Notes under the pieces: model-generated
What the model saw: only the letters and a program-made list of their open reading frames with translations
Databases searched by the model: none
Told to the model about the DNA's origin: nothing
In this document: piece after piece, positions 30,360-40,241 of the stretch
How the letters are laid out: every line of letters starts with the position of its first letter
Position numbering within the stretch: position 1 is the first letter of the stretch
Program-made: the position numbers and the translations under genes
NCBI GenBank assembly: GCA_949987705.1
Contig: OX465282.1
Coordinates: forward strand, 40,078,039 to 40,142,038
Reading direction: 5' to 3'
Source: Thereva unica
Lineage: Eukaryota; Arthropoda; Insecta; Diptera; Therevidae
Length of the DNA stretch: 64,000 nt

Positions 30360-30535
30360 ATGACCGCGAGCATGAAATTATGATTGTGTTAGTGTGTTGC
30401 TCTGTGCAGTCGATAATTTTTTGGGATGCACAAGTAACAAACTTCCCCGCGACCCCTTGCCTATAAAACCGGTTTATTGGAATTATTGGAAATGTACATG
30501 GAAGAAATGTTATGCCGTGTAATTTGCCTCAATCG
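30360..30535. repeat. Half of the B-type AGGCAAATTACACGG MITE
   Basis: ATGATTGTGTTAGTGTGTTG, CTCTGTGCAGTCGA, CCCGCGACCCCTTGC and the end TATGCCGTGTAATTTGCCT match 34955-35124 in the same direction and 34618-34780 inverted. Only the right half is present. Confidence 0.75.
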
Positions 30536-30578
30536 GATTGAAATGCTGAACCGTATAGAAACGTACACTATCTTATAT

Positions 30579-31286
30579 GGGTTCACACACACTGACGCCC
30601 AAAACATGTTTTAGAAAGCTCTTCAAGTTTCGGCTCAAAACAGGGTAAAACATGTGTTTCACCCATGTATTTTATATGGACCGAGCTTTTTTAAACAAGT
30701 TGGCTTTGACGAGTTTTCAAATAAAACACGTACAAAACACTTGCTGACAATGCTGAATACTCGTTTAGCTGTAGCCAGCACGTCATTTTTGTTTTGAAGT
30801 TTGTGTATTTTGAACTTCATAAAAATCCGGGCGGCGCGATTTTCTTTTTAAAATGAGTAAGTGTAGTAGAAAATATTGGTCTTCGAAAGAAGAAAGTTTA
30901 TTAATTGAAGTGTGGAGAGAACGAATCAACGAGCTGAGAGGAAACCGTAAAAACTCGCATATATTTATGAAAATGCAAGCGGATCTTGCAAAAAACGGAG
31001 TGACGGTTTCAGCCCAAGAAATTAAGGTAAAGATTCACAATTTAACCACAAAATTTCATTTATAATGTTTATAAGTTTTTCATTCATTACAATGTATCCA
31101 AACAACATTTTCAACGTTAATTCACTTTCCATTTCACCGTAAAATATTCCTCCATCTGTGATAATTGTGTATCAAAACTGACAGTTGAAAACACGTTAAA
31201 ACATTATCAAGCCAGTGTGAACACTATTGAGCTTTTTAAAACGATTGGTTCATAAAACATGTTTTGGGGAGCCAGTGTGAACACCC
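30579..31286. mobile_element. Harbinger-type element with Myb-like ORF
   Basis: The ends GGGTTCACACACACTGACGC and GGAGCCAGTGTGAACACCC are inverted, and CAAAACATGTTTT lies just inside both. TAT flanks each end (30576-30578, 31287-31289), a 3-bp duplication. It carries a Myb/SANT-like frame but no transposase that I can find. Confidence 0.75.
30853..31065 (+). CDS. Myb/SANT-like DNA-binding domain ORF of the Harbinger element
   Basis: 70 codons. RKYWSSKEESLLIEVWRERI fits helix 1 of a trihelix/MADF-type Myb domain with its Trp, and VSAQEIKVKIHNLTTKF fits the recognition helix. In PIF/Harbinger elements such a protein partners with the transposase. The frame ends directly after the domain, so it may be the first exon or a truncated form. 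The start at MSKCSRK is the first ATG. Confidence 0.6.
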   Translation: MSKCSRKYWSSKEESLLIEVWRERINELRGNRKNSHIFMKMQADLAKNGVTVSAQEIKVKIHNLTTKFHL

Positions 31287-31289
31287 TAT

Positions 31290-31718
31290 TAAACTGTCCT
31301 ACCCAGGGGCTAGACGATCAATTTTTCGATCACAACATTGCATTGCAACTCAAACTCAAACAAATTTTTATTCCGATTATTTACAATGTTTAAATTTTTC
31401 AAGTTTTATTTTTTTTCTTTAAGTTTCTTTTTGATTGCAAATCAATTACTCTCTAAAATAAAATTTTTCTTATGCCCGATTTCTTCACTTTAAATTTATC
31501 CACGGGTTTTCTAACTTTAGAATAAAAATAACCTTCGATTAAATGTTGGACGGTTTTCTTCATGCGAATCGAAATTTACGTATTCCACAGATAGTTAACC
31601 TATCATTCATATGGCAGCTCTGACAAATGTTTGGCTTTTGCGCAAGTCGTCGAAAAAAATCGCCAAATTATAACGTCAAACGTTGAAATAATTTAAAAAA
31701 CTTTTGATTTGTCATAAG
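31290..31718. other. AT-rich spacer with a MITE-like end
   Basis: GGGGCTAGACGATCAATTTT at 31316 resembles the left end of the small palindrome at 35363. Otherwise no feature is seen. Confidence 0.4.
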
Positions 31719-31804
31719 GGGCCCGTTTTCATCGACCTTATTATCCAGACAGAATATCCAAGATATTTATTATCCATGGATATATGTATCTGTGTCCATG
31801 AAAC

Positions 31805-33687
31805 GAGCCATGCAGCAGTCTCAGAGAACACGGGCACGCGAAGAGAACTATAAAGAGCTCAGAAAAGAAGAAAAGAGAATTCACAGACGGAAAAAGGAAG
31901 CCTGGGAAAAAAATCTCGTCTGTGAGCTAGAACAGTACAGAGAACGACGGCCGCACCAGGCGCGGGAGTTCTACCAAAGAGTCCGCAGTATGACGCAATT
32001 CACACCACGTTGCACATACTGCAAGGACAAAGAAGGGAATCTGATCACCGATCCTAAAGGCATCTTGGAGCGATGGGAAGAGCACTTTCATGAATTGCTA
32101 AATGGCGAGCTAACTGAGGATTCGGAGGCTCCACCAATATCTGATGACAATGCTATGCTGCCGCCACCAAGCATAGAAGAAGTTAGCAGAGCCATCAGCC
32201 GGCTCAAAAACAACAAGGCCTCGGGTGCAGACGGCATCGCAGCGGAGCTGGTTAAATATGGAGGGCCTACATTACACCAAGCGATTCATGAATTAATTGT
32301 GCAAGTATGGGAGCAGGAAGTGATGCCAGAAGACTGGAGAAAAGGCATCCTCTGTCCGGTACACAAAAAAGGAGATATCACAGCGTGCACTAATTATCGC
32401 GGTATAACGTTGTTGAGTACCGTGTATAAGATATTCTCCGCTATCCTACAAAACAGGATGGCCCCATACGCCAGAAACATCATAGGCCATTACCAGTGTG
32501 GCTTCAGCCCAGGCAAATCAACGACTGATCAGATTTTCACCTTGAGGCAGGCTATGGAAAAATGTCTAGAGTTTCAAAACTCAATTCAACACCTCTTCAT
32601 AGACTTTAAAGCCGCCTATGATAGCATAGCCAGGGTAGAACTCTACAAAGCCATGAGAGAATTCGGCATCCCCAACAAACTGACAAGACTATGTAGGTTG
32701 ACCATGATCAATGTGTCAAGCCAAGTAAAGGTATCCGGAACACTGTCCAGACCAATCAACATCTATAATGGACTCCGACAAGGGGACGGTCTGGCCTGCC
32801 TCCTTTTCAACCTGGCGTTGGAGAAAGTGATCCGAGATTCGGGCGTGACAGCAAGGGGTACAATCCTCCACAAGTCCACCCAATTACTGGCTTACGCAGA
32901 CGACATTGACATCATTGGAAGAACAACAACAGCTGTACAAGAAGCTTTCACTCAGATTGAGCAAGCGGCAGGAAATCTGGGACTGCACATTAACGAAAGC
33001 AAAACAAAGTACATGGTGGCCTCGTCTGGAAGAACACCTAACATTGGTCCCACAATCAAGGTAGCGGCCCACGAGTTTGACGTGGTAAAATCATTTACCT
33101 ACCTTGGGTCAATAGTAGCAGCCGACAATAGCATGGAACCAGAAATACGCGCACGACTACTAAAAGCCAACAAAGCCTACTATAGTCTGTCAAGGCTCTT
33201 CAAATCCAAATATCTAACCATAACGTCTAAACTTTTACTATATAAGACGATGGTCTTACCCGTTCTCACATATGCATCCGAAACGTGGGTGCTTAGCAAA
33301 AAGCACTCAAACCTCTTGGGCGTGTTTGAGAGGAAAATACTTCGGAGGATTGTTGGCCCCGTATGTGAGGAAGGACGATTCCGGAGACTCTACAATGACG
33401 AGATCTACGAGCGCTATCGCGACATAGATGTTGTGAAGAAAATAAAGCTCGGTAGGCTCCGGTGGGCAGGGCATCTAGCTCGTATGATTGAGGATGAGCC
33501 TGCTCGTAAAGTTCTCTGCGGTAAGACCTATGGGGTGCGACAGCGAGGGAGGCCCAACCTTCGCTGGAAGGATGGCGTGGACCAGGACGCTCAGAGTTTA
33601 GGGATGCCAAACTGGATGACATCGGCTCAGAATCGGGACCGGTGGAGAGAATTGTTGCACGAGGCCAGGACCGGATCCCGGTTGTAG
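31805..33687 (+). CDS. LINE ORF2 C-terminal part with intact reverse transcriptase
   Basis: About 627 codons of element sequence without a stop; the ATG at 31792 lies in the flanking DNA, so the frame has no native start. RT blocks in order: NKASGADGIAAELVK, NYRGITLLSTVYKI, QCGFSPGKSTTDQI, FIDFKAAYDS (~268), GLRQGDGLACLLFNLALEKV, YADD (368-371) and FTYLGSIV. The C-terminal domain carries KTMVLPVLTYASETW, RLRWAGHLARM and GRPNLRWKDGV. The enzyme copies element RNA at a nicked genomic site. All three catalytic Asp are present, but with the endonuclease lost this copy could not move by itself. Confidence 0.92.
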
Positions 33688-33709
33688 AGCCGTTAAAGAA
33701 GAAGAAGAA
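31805..33709 (+). mobile_element. 5'-truncated LINE with perfect 11-bp TSD
   Basis: GTCCATGAAAC flanks the insertion at 31794-31804 and 33710-33720. The element enters in the middle of ORF2, runs through a complete RT to the stop, and ends in a GAAGAAGAAGAA tail. The endonuclease is missing. The exact duplication and open frame indicate a recent insertion. Confidence 0.95.
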
Positions 33710-33726
33710 GTCCATGAAACCGGGCC

Positions 33727-34473
33727 TAGGTGACAGGGAGTATTTAAATTAATGCTCTCATCTATGTATGAAGAATATATGTACCTATGTATATTTATTT
33801 TATTTTTGCAGTTAAAATGGAAAAGAAAAAATAATATACTAGTGCCAATTTTACCCAAAGTGCAACATGTCGAAAGTTTATTAAAGAATATGTTCCCCAA
33901 ATTCAATATCGTAGACTGTTTCTCTAAAATAATGTAGATACAAACTTAAGAGCCCAATATGTCCATAAGCTTACAATATGGCAATGGTACAACCCAATAT
34001 GACGAGACAATATCGACAATTACATATTTTGGCATATTGGATTCTGCCTTAGCACCACAGACCTAATTTTAATATTTTCCATTAATTTTTTTTCGCTCTC
34101 ATCAGTAATATTTTGACATTTCGAATTAACCAAGGGATAAACCCTCAAAATTGACGAGATAACTTCAACCCTCCGATAAGTCTGAACCCAAGGATAGCAA
34201 AAGTGAAGAAACCCAATTTCTCCAGTTAAACTATAGACAGCATTAGCAGAGGTATAACCCAATGTGAAGAAATCGGGCATTAGACTTCTTTTAAGTTTTC
34301 ATACAGTTAAAATAATACAAATTTCACTGACAGATTATACAACTGTGTTTGAATACTTCAGCGTTGACTTACCTTAGTACGAATAAATTATAAATATGTA
34401 CGAATAGCATAGTTGTAGAGTTCCACTCGCGCACAGAAGAGACTCACCAGCAACGCCATACGTGTCAATGAGG
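33727..34473. other. AT-rich spacer with one unrecognised ORF
   Basis: An 86-codon minus-strand frame (34020-34280; for example GEIGFLHFCYPWVQTYRRVE and DESEKKLMENIKIRS) has protein-like composition but no family I can name. It could be an old exon or chance. Nothing else is recognised. Confidence 0.3.
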
Positions 34474-35125
34474 CGAGTTACACGGCATAACACTTTCTGC
34501 TGTAACAAACCGGTTTGTGCGTGTTATACGAATTACACGATTTACTGACTGTTCTGCATTTTTTCGTGTAACAATTCTATTGTGTATGTAGCTTTGTACA
34601 AACTGTCAGTTAAGCTAAATGAGGCAAATTACACGGCATAACATTTCTTCCATCAACACTTCCAATAATTCCAATAAACCGGTTTTATAGGCAAAGGGGT
34701 CGCGGGGAAGTTTGTTACTTGTGCATCCCAAAAAATTCTCGACTGCACAGAGCAACACACTAACACAATCATAATTTCGACGAAATTGACTTAGCTTAAC
34801 TTGACAGTCTGTACACAGCTACATAGACAATAGAATTGTTACACGAAAAAAGGCAGAACAGTCAGTTTATCGTGTAATTCGTATAACACGCACAAACCGG
34901 TTTGTTAGGGCAAAAAGTGTTGTGCCGTGTAATTTGCCTCATTCATTTTCGTAGACCCGAGAATGAAATTATGATTGTGTTAGTGTGTTGCTCTGTGCAG
35001 TCGAGAATTTTTTGGGATGCACAAGTAACAAACTTCCCCGCGACCCCTTGCTTAAAAAAACCGGTTTATTGGAATTATTGGAAGTGTTGATGGAAGAAAT
35101 GTTATGCCGTGTAATTTGCCTCAAT
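34474..35125. mobile_element. Two interleaved AGGCAAATTACACGG palindromic MITEs
   Basis: Four arms occur in the order A (34474-34615), B (34618-34790), inverted A (34800-34945), inverted B (34946-35125). A and B share the outer end AGGCAAATTACACGGCATAA but differ inside: A has AAACCGGTTTGTGCGTGTTA, B has CCAATAATTCCAATAAACCG. The pairs A/A' and B/B' overlap rather than nest. Fragments of A occur at 11413 and of B at 30360. Confidence 0.85.
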
Positions 35126-35362
35126 GGGTAGGTATTGGTGCTGAAGCTGCGTCAAGATTGCTCTCTTCCAAGCTTGTGCGTGCAAACGAGGATAGCCCTT
35201 ACTCATGCAACCCTCACCTTACAACTGATTTACACCCCTTTTTAAAGGGAAATACTGCTATTATTAGTGTTATTTCTCTTTTTTCCAATATACATATATA
35301 TCTTTGTTAAATAACAATTTATAGTTTCTATAAAGTATCAGACTCAAAATTCAGTCTTAACC

Positions 35363-35426
35363 CGGGGGCTACACGATCAATTTTTCAATTACTAACTAGT
35401 ACTAAAATAGATCGTGTAGCCCCTGC
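35363..35426. repeat. 64-bp palindrome with GGGGCTACACGATC ends
   Basis: GGGGGCTACACGATCAATTT is mirrored by GATCGTGTAGCCCCTG. Probably a tiny or internally deleted MITE. Confidence 0.65.
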
Positions 35427-35523
35427 TGCAATATGCAATTAAATATTGTAAATGCAATGCTTGCATATGCAAGAAATTCTGAATTTCTTTAAAAGAAAAT
35501 GGCGGAAAGTGGAAAAACCTAAG

Positions 35524-35852
35524 GGGGATGATACACGTGTTCTGAAACACGAGCTTTTTCTGCGCAGTTCGTAGGCAAAGGGACGGGTCAGGGTGAAGTG
35601 TGCGGTGTTGACTGAAACTAGAAACGATTTCTATTTTTCCTCCAGCTGCTTGAAAAATGTTTATGTATGCGTAACTGTCAAGCGATTCTGCGTGAAAATA
35701 ATTTGGAATGCACACCCATACATATGAAATCGCAATGTTATTACACAGAGTGTTGCGTGTAGCGTGTTGACTCGTGTATCACCTCCGCGCAACAAACTGA
35801 CAGTGTGTTGCAGAGACACGTTGACTCGTGTATCATCCCACTAAGCAGTAGA
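35524..35852. mobile_element. MITE with GGGATGATACACG ends
   Basis: GGGGATGATACACGTGTT near 35525 is mirrored by GACTCGTGTATCATCCC at 35832-35850. TTGCGTG/ACACGCAA-type motifs repeat inside. The minus-strand frame at 35392-35715 overlaps it and is not a gene. Confidence 0.65.
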
Positions 35853-35870
35853 GATTGCTTGACGTTGGAT

Positions 35871-35873
<3 letters not shown>

Positions 35874-35906
<33 letters not shown>
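35874..35906. repeat. (TA)n microsatellite
   Basis: About 16 TA units in a row. Confidence 0.95.
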
Positions 35907-35910
<4 letters not shown>

Positions 35911-35984
35911 CAAAGATACATAAACTTACAAAGCGGCTAGACGTACAAAAAATCGTATGGGTGGGGGGGGAATTCGTAACGGTT

Positions 35985-36350
35985 TAGCCGCTAGGGCGTT
36001 TTGAAGGTTTTTTGCTAACGTTTTACATATCACCCTGTATTTTTGTAACCGTATAACCTATTTTCATGGTTATGGTACCAGTGCACGCATAATGGAGTTA
36101 TGAATCCCCAAAGTCAAAATTTTGTTATTTTTTCACTAAAATTTCAACTAAAACCACCTTTTTCTCCAAAAAATACGTGATAAACCAATATTTTTTTTAA
36201 AAAAATTGGAAAGTTTGGACAATTTCCTATGAATAATGTGTTATAACTTTTACGCTAGGGCCTTTACTTTTGAAGTTGTAAGCAATTTTAATGTTAAAAA
36301 TTGCCTAATTTGATGCTTATTTGGTACTTTTCGATAAAGCTCAGTTGCAT
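35985..36350. repeat. One arm of the ACAGGGTGTTCC foldback family
   Basis: GCGTTTTGAAG, TTTACATATCACCCTGTATT, AACCACCTTTTTCTCCAAAA, GACAATTTCCTATGAATAAT and CCTTTACTTTTGAAGTT follow the same order as the left arm of the foldback at 56868-57803. The opposite arm is absent. Confidence 0.85.
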
Positions 36351-36488
36351 CCTTTTTTTACTTTTATAAATGATCATAAATAAAGGCAGTTTTCTTTTCT
36401 TTCTAATTTATTAATATTATTTTTTTTTGTTTTCTGAAATACTACAAACGGATCCGGGCCCGAATCGCAACTGTATTTTAACTTAAGG

Positions 36489-39400
36489 TTATCCCCTGTG
36501 GTGACTAGAGTCTCTTCCACTATAGAATACGTTTATGCCCACGGAAGTTTGGGTAAGGTTCTGAGAAGCAAGGCAAAAAGGACTAAGATAATAATTATTC
36601 AAATCCCCGTGGTCAAAACAACTTTTTATAAGTGTGTTGCTATGTATTTTCATCGATTCTATCCTACTTTTCCAACGATCTATTAAGTAAGTCATTAACG
36701 GTGTGATATTTACTTCATCATAAATTTCCTTATTCGAGTAATATTTATTTCTTGATTTATACCTTTTACAACAAAAATGCCTAAGAATTCCTCTCCCAAT
36801 TAATTTTAGGTTATTAGCCCAGGTGGTGGAGATTGAGAACCAGCACGGGAAACCATAAGCTATCATTGGCCATATTAACTGCTTATATAGCAATGTTTTC
36901 GACTCTTTATTGAAACTGCTTCTTCTATTCATAATTGGATATAGGGCTCCCATAGTTCTTTTTACTTTAACTATTATGTTCTTGATAGGCAAATTAAATT
37001 TCCAGGTACTTTATCTCATTTTTATGCTCAAGCACCGTGTTTCTAAGAGATATCCTGAGGTCCTTGCTGTCTCTGAGCATTTTTCTACTACATTTCCCAC
37101 TTGCATTTCTGAAGATGATTGTGGAAGTCTTCTCCTCGTTAATGGCTAGTCCCCATTTGTTGAAGTAATTATTTATCACACTGAGGTGTCTGACTAATTG
37201 AATTTTGCTTAGAAGGGGCTCGTTATCCGAGGCGTATATCAAAGTGTCATCCATGTATAATAGAGCTCTCGACTCACCATTTTCTAATCTGTGTGGAAAA
37301 TCTTTGAGGTAGACGTTAAACAACTTCGGCCCTAATATGGAACCCTGGGGCACACCCGCATCAACCCTAATTGCCCTCGATGTCACGTCCTCGACTTGTA
37401 TTTTTAGCTTCTGTCTGAAAGGAAGTTGAACAATAGTCTTAGAGTCCGAACGTCTAGGCCCGATTCTTGTAGTTTTATTATTAATCCTTTGTGCCAGAAT
37501 GTGTCAAAAGCCTTACTTATGTCCACCGCACACGCTACCGTGGATCTCTTTTGTCTGAGACCATTCAGAATTGCTCGATGCAGCACCAGTATTGCATGCT
37601 CCGTAGAGTGTCCCTGCCTAAATCCAAACTGCTCATTTGGAATTATGAGCGAGTTTACACGGGTGCATCAAATAATTAATTTGATGCACACTGCATTAAG
37701 GCGTGTCGTTTACACGGTATGTGATTAGCTGTCAATTTTAGTTCGGTGATTAAATATCGCACCAAATTTTTTTAATGCGGGGATGTGTCCAGGATTGTAC
37801 AAATCTTTATTTCTTTGCAGATATCTATAAATAATTTTGTTTCTAAATTTGTCCAATTAAAACCGCGCCTCGTCCGCGATTCCATTTATAATTCCATTTC
37901 CATTTTTAATTTTAAAAACACTTTTAGTGAAAATATATGCTCTTCTTGAAATGTCAATTTAATGCACTCAACTGTTTACACGGCAGTGCATCAAATAAGT
38001 TCTGTGAACTAAATTAATGCAGCGGATTATTTTAATTGTCAGGGACACCGCTGCATCAAATTTAATTTAATTATTTGATGCACCCGTGTAAACTCGCTCT
38101 ATGTTATGTTCCTGACAACGTCTATCCCAAGCCTGTGCTATAACTCTCCAAGATTTTCCCCAGATTAGATAGGGAAGAGATAGGCCTATAATTAAATTTT
38201 TATAATATAAAATGTTATGGTTATTCGCTGATTTAGGAAGCGGGAAAAGTTTAGCAACCTTCTAGCACATCGGAAAGTACCCATTGTTAATACAATTATT
38301 TATAATGGTACCCAGATAGTCCACTGCTTTGGTTGGCAGTTTCCTTATGATAAAATTCGAAATACCGTCGAATCCTGTTGATTTCTTATTGTTCATTGTC
38401 TTGATTGAACTGATTAGGTTCTCCGTTGACGTGAAAGGCGACTGCCAATCACCCGAGTCCCTCATGATGCTTAGGTCAATCATTTCTGTATCCGCCCATT
38501 GCGTCTTAAGTGTCTCAAATTTCCTTCTTACCCTTTCAACATTTCCCTGATCGTAATTCGGCTCCTTGGGCTTATAAACTTCCCCAACATATACCGCGAA
38601 CGCCTCCGCAATATCTCCCGGACCTTCATGTAACATACCATCGGTTACAACCTTGTCTATTTTCATATTACGGCTCTTACCCATTAACCTGAAGACTGAA
38701 GACCCGGTTAAAGAAATCCGGTTCCGGCTTAATATTTTGAATTATATTTTGAAAGCTCTTGTTTAGGTGATTACGAATCAAATCGTCTACAATTCTAGAC
38801 AAAAGAGCTACCCTATTTTCAAGGGCTTTAGTAATTCTGTTGTGTGTATACCAGTTTTTCTCCAGTAATCTTTTAAGTGTCAGCCTCCATTTCTTTCTAA
38901 TGATGAAAAGGCGTTGTATATTGGGGGGGGCTTTTCTCGGAACCTCATAGGGTGTCTCAGTGGTGCATGTATATCGGTACAAACTCGTATTTTGTCCGTT
39001 AAAAACTCGATTGAATTTTCAATTTCTTGATTACTTAGGTTGCTCAGGGGAATCGGGTAATCATTTAGTAAGTTCTCAAGGTTTTCACCGAAGATATCCC
39101 ATTCAACATTCATAAAAGATCTAAAAACCCTAGGGAGTGAAAGAAGCGGGGACAGATTTGGAATTATAATCTCAGTTTCGACTGCATAATGGTCCAAAAA
39201 AGTAGGGTAAGTAGAGCACCTGAAAGAACTTAGGATATTGCAAGGTTATTCGAGACCAGGAAAAAGTCAATGCAACTTATAGATCGCGGAAAAGTTGGAC
39301 TATTAGGATGAACTATTTCAAAATTATTACCGTGGGGGTAGCCGCCCTACAGTCAAATAAGTATTTCCCATTTCTATTAATAATAGAGTTAGCCCAATTC

Positions 39401-39984
39401 GTGTGCTTAGCATTAAAATCCCCACCAATTATTATCCTTACATATTATCCTGTTTGTTCCAGTCTATTTATTTCCAGCATTAAATTGTTAACATTATTCC
39501 TATCACTGTCAATAGGGATGTAAATAGATATAATTAGAATTTTTTCTTCCTGGTTGTTAAGATTGTTTAAGCTCACTTCCATCCCGGCATTAGAAAAAAC
39601 TCCCGGTAGTGTGAACCTAGTTGTTTTATATTTCTCCCTACATATTATCAAAGTACCTTGTTCCTTGTCATTTCTATGCATTTTATAGCCATCAATGCTA
39701 AACTTGTGTCTGTATTTGAAGTTTGACTCTTGGCAAAGCAGAGCATCATAAAATCTTACGTTCACTAAGTTTTGGAGCTGCCACCTCCTAGTGTAGCTGA
39801 CAAGGGATGACGTGTTCAGAGTAACTAGTCTAATGCTTGTTTGATCCATTCTTGCACATTGCCAGACTGAACCAAAATGCATCATACATGTTACTCTTTT
39901 CCACGTCATCCCTTGCCATACTGAACTTTTGTACGAAACTTTGGAGTTTACCGAAATATTTGTTGTTATCATATTGAATGTCAA
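36489..39984 (-). pseudogene. Jockey-like ORF2: endonuclease and reverse transcriptase, decayed
   Basis: The endonuclease frame (39984-39445) has IRLVTLNTSSLVSY and LVNVRFYDALLCQES, with the expected Asn and Glu of an AP-like endonuclease. Later frames (39197-38262) give the linker, KKSTGFDGISNFIIRKLPTK and an RT N-terminus. After the MITE, frames 37586-36994 have VDISKAFDTFWHKGL, GVPQGSILGPKLFNVYLKD and the catalytic YMDD (LLYMDDTLIYAS). 36992-36489 is the C-terminal region with LLYKQLIWPMIAYGFPCW. Shifts near 39440, 38900, 38680, 37400 and 36990 break the frame. Confidence 0.85.
37647..38099. mobile_element. MITE with GAGCGAGTTTACACGGGTGC ends, TAT target
   Basis: GAGCGAGTTTACACGGGTGC at 37647 and its mirror ending CTCGCTC at 38099 are flanked by TAT (37644-37646, 38100-38102). 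GCATCAAATAATTAA continues both arms. Removing it rejoins the LINE RT at the QFGF block. A related decayed copy contributes to 306-620. Confidence 0.92.
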
Positions 39985-40241
39985 ATTGACTATTCATTTT
40001 ATCATTGTTAAAAGGGGGTCAAATGGTAGCAATGGCCTCAGGGATCTTTGATGGTGCCGGTACATCAAAGAGATAAATCCTGGGAGACGCCACCTGCGAT
40101 CTAAGGTCTTCATGATCTAAGATTTTCCGATATGCTACCGAATCCTACCTCAACCTTCACGAAGATGTAGATTTTACATCGGGTGTCCCCTGGATGCTCT
40201 TGTCTACACAAGAGTAACAGACTGAGGAGGGTGAAAGGCGA

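Larger units (their letters stand above)
31719..33726. mobile_element. Small MITE split by a LINE
   Basis: GGGCCCGTTTTCATCGAC near 31719 and CCATGAAACCGGGCC ending at 33726 are inverted. Without the LINE the element is about 95 bp, with an internal palindrome around ATCCATGGAT. Confidence 0.5.
36415..40085 (-). mobile_element. Jockey-like LINE, ORF2 part, minus strand
   Basis: An A-rich 3' end lies at ~36415-36440. On minus the order from 39984 is endonuclease, linker, RT, C-terminal region. A MITE interrupts the RT at 37647-38099. Several frameshifts are present. The ORF1 portion seems to be at 52870-53866, separated by the plus-strand LINE that carries gypsy B. Confidence 0.85.

Noticed and set aside
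35874..35906. Regulatory meaning of the (TA)n run
   Set aside because: A plain microsatellite with no supporting context.
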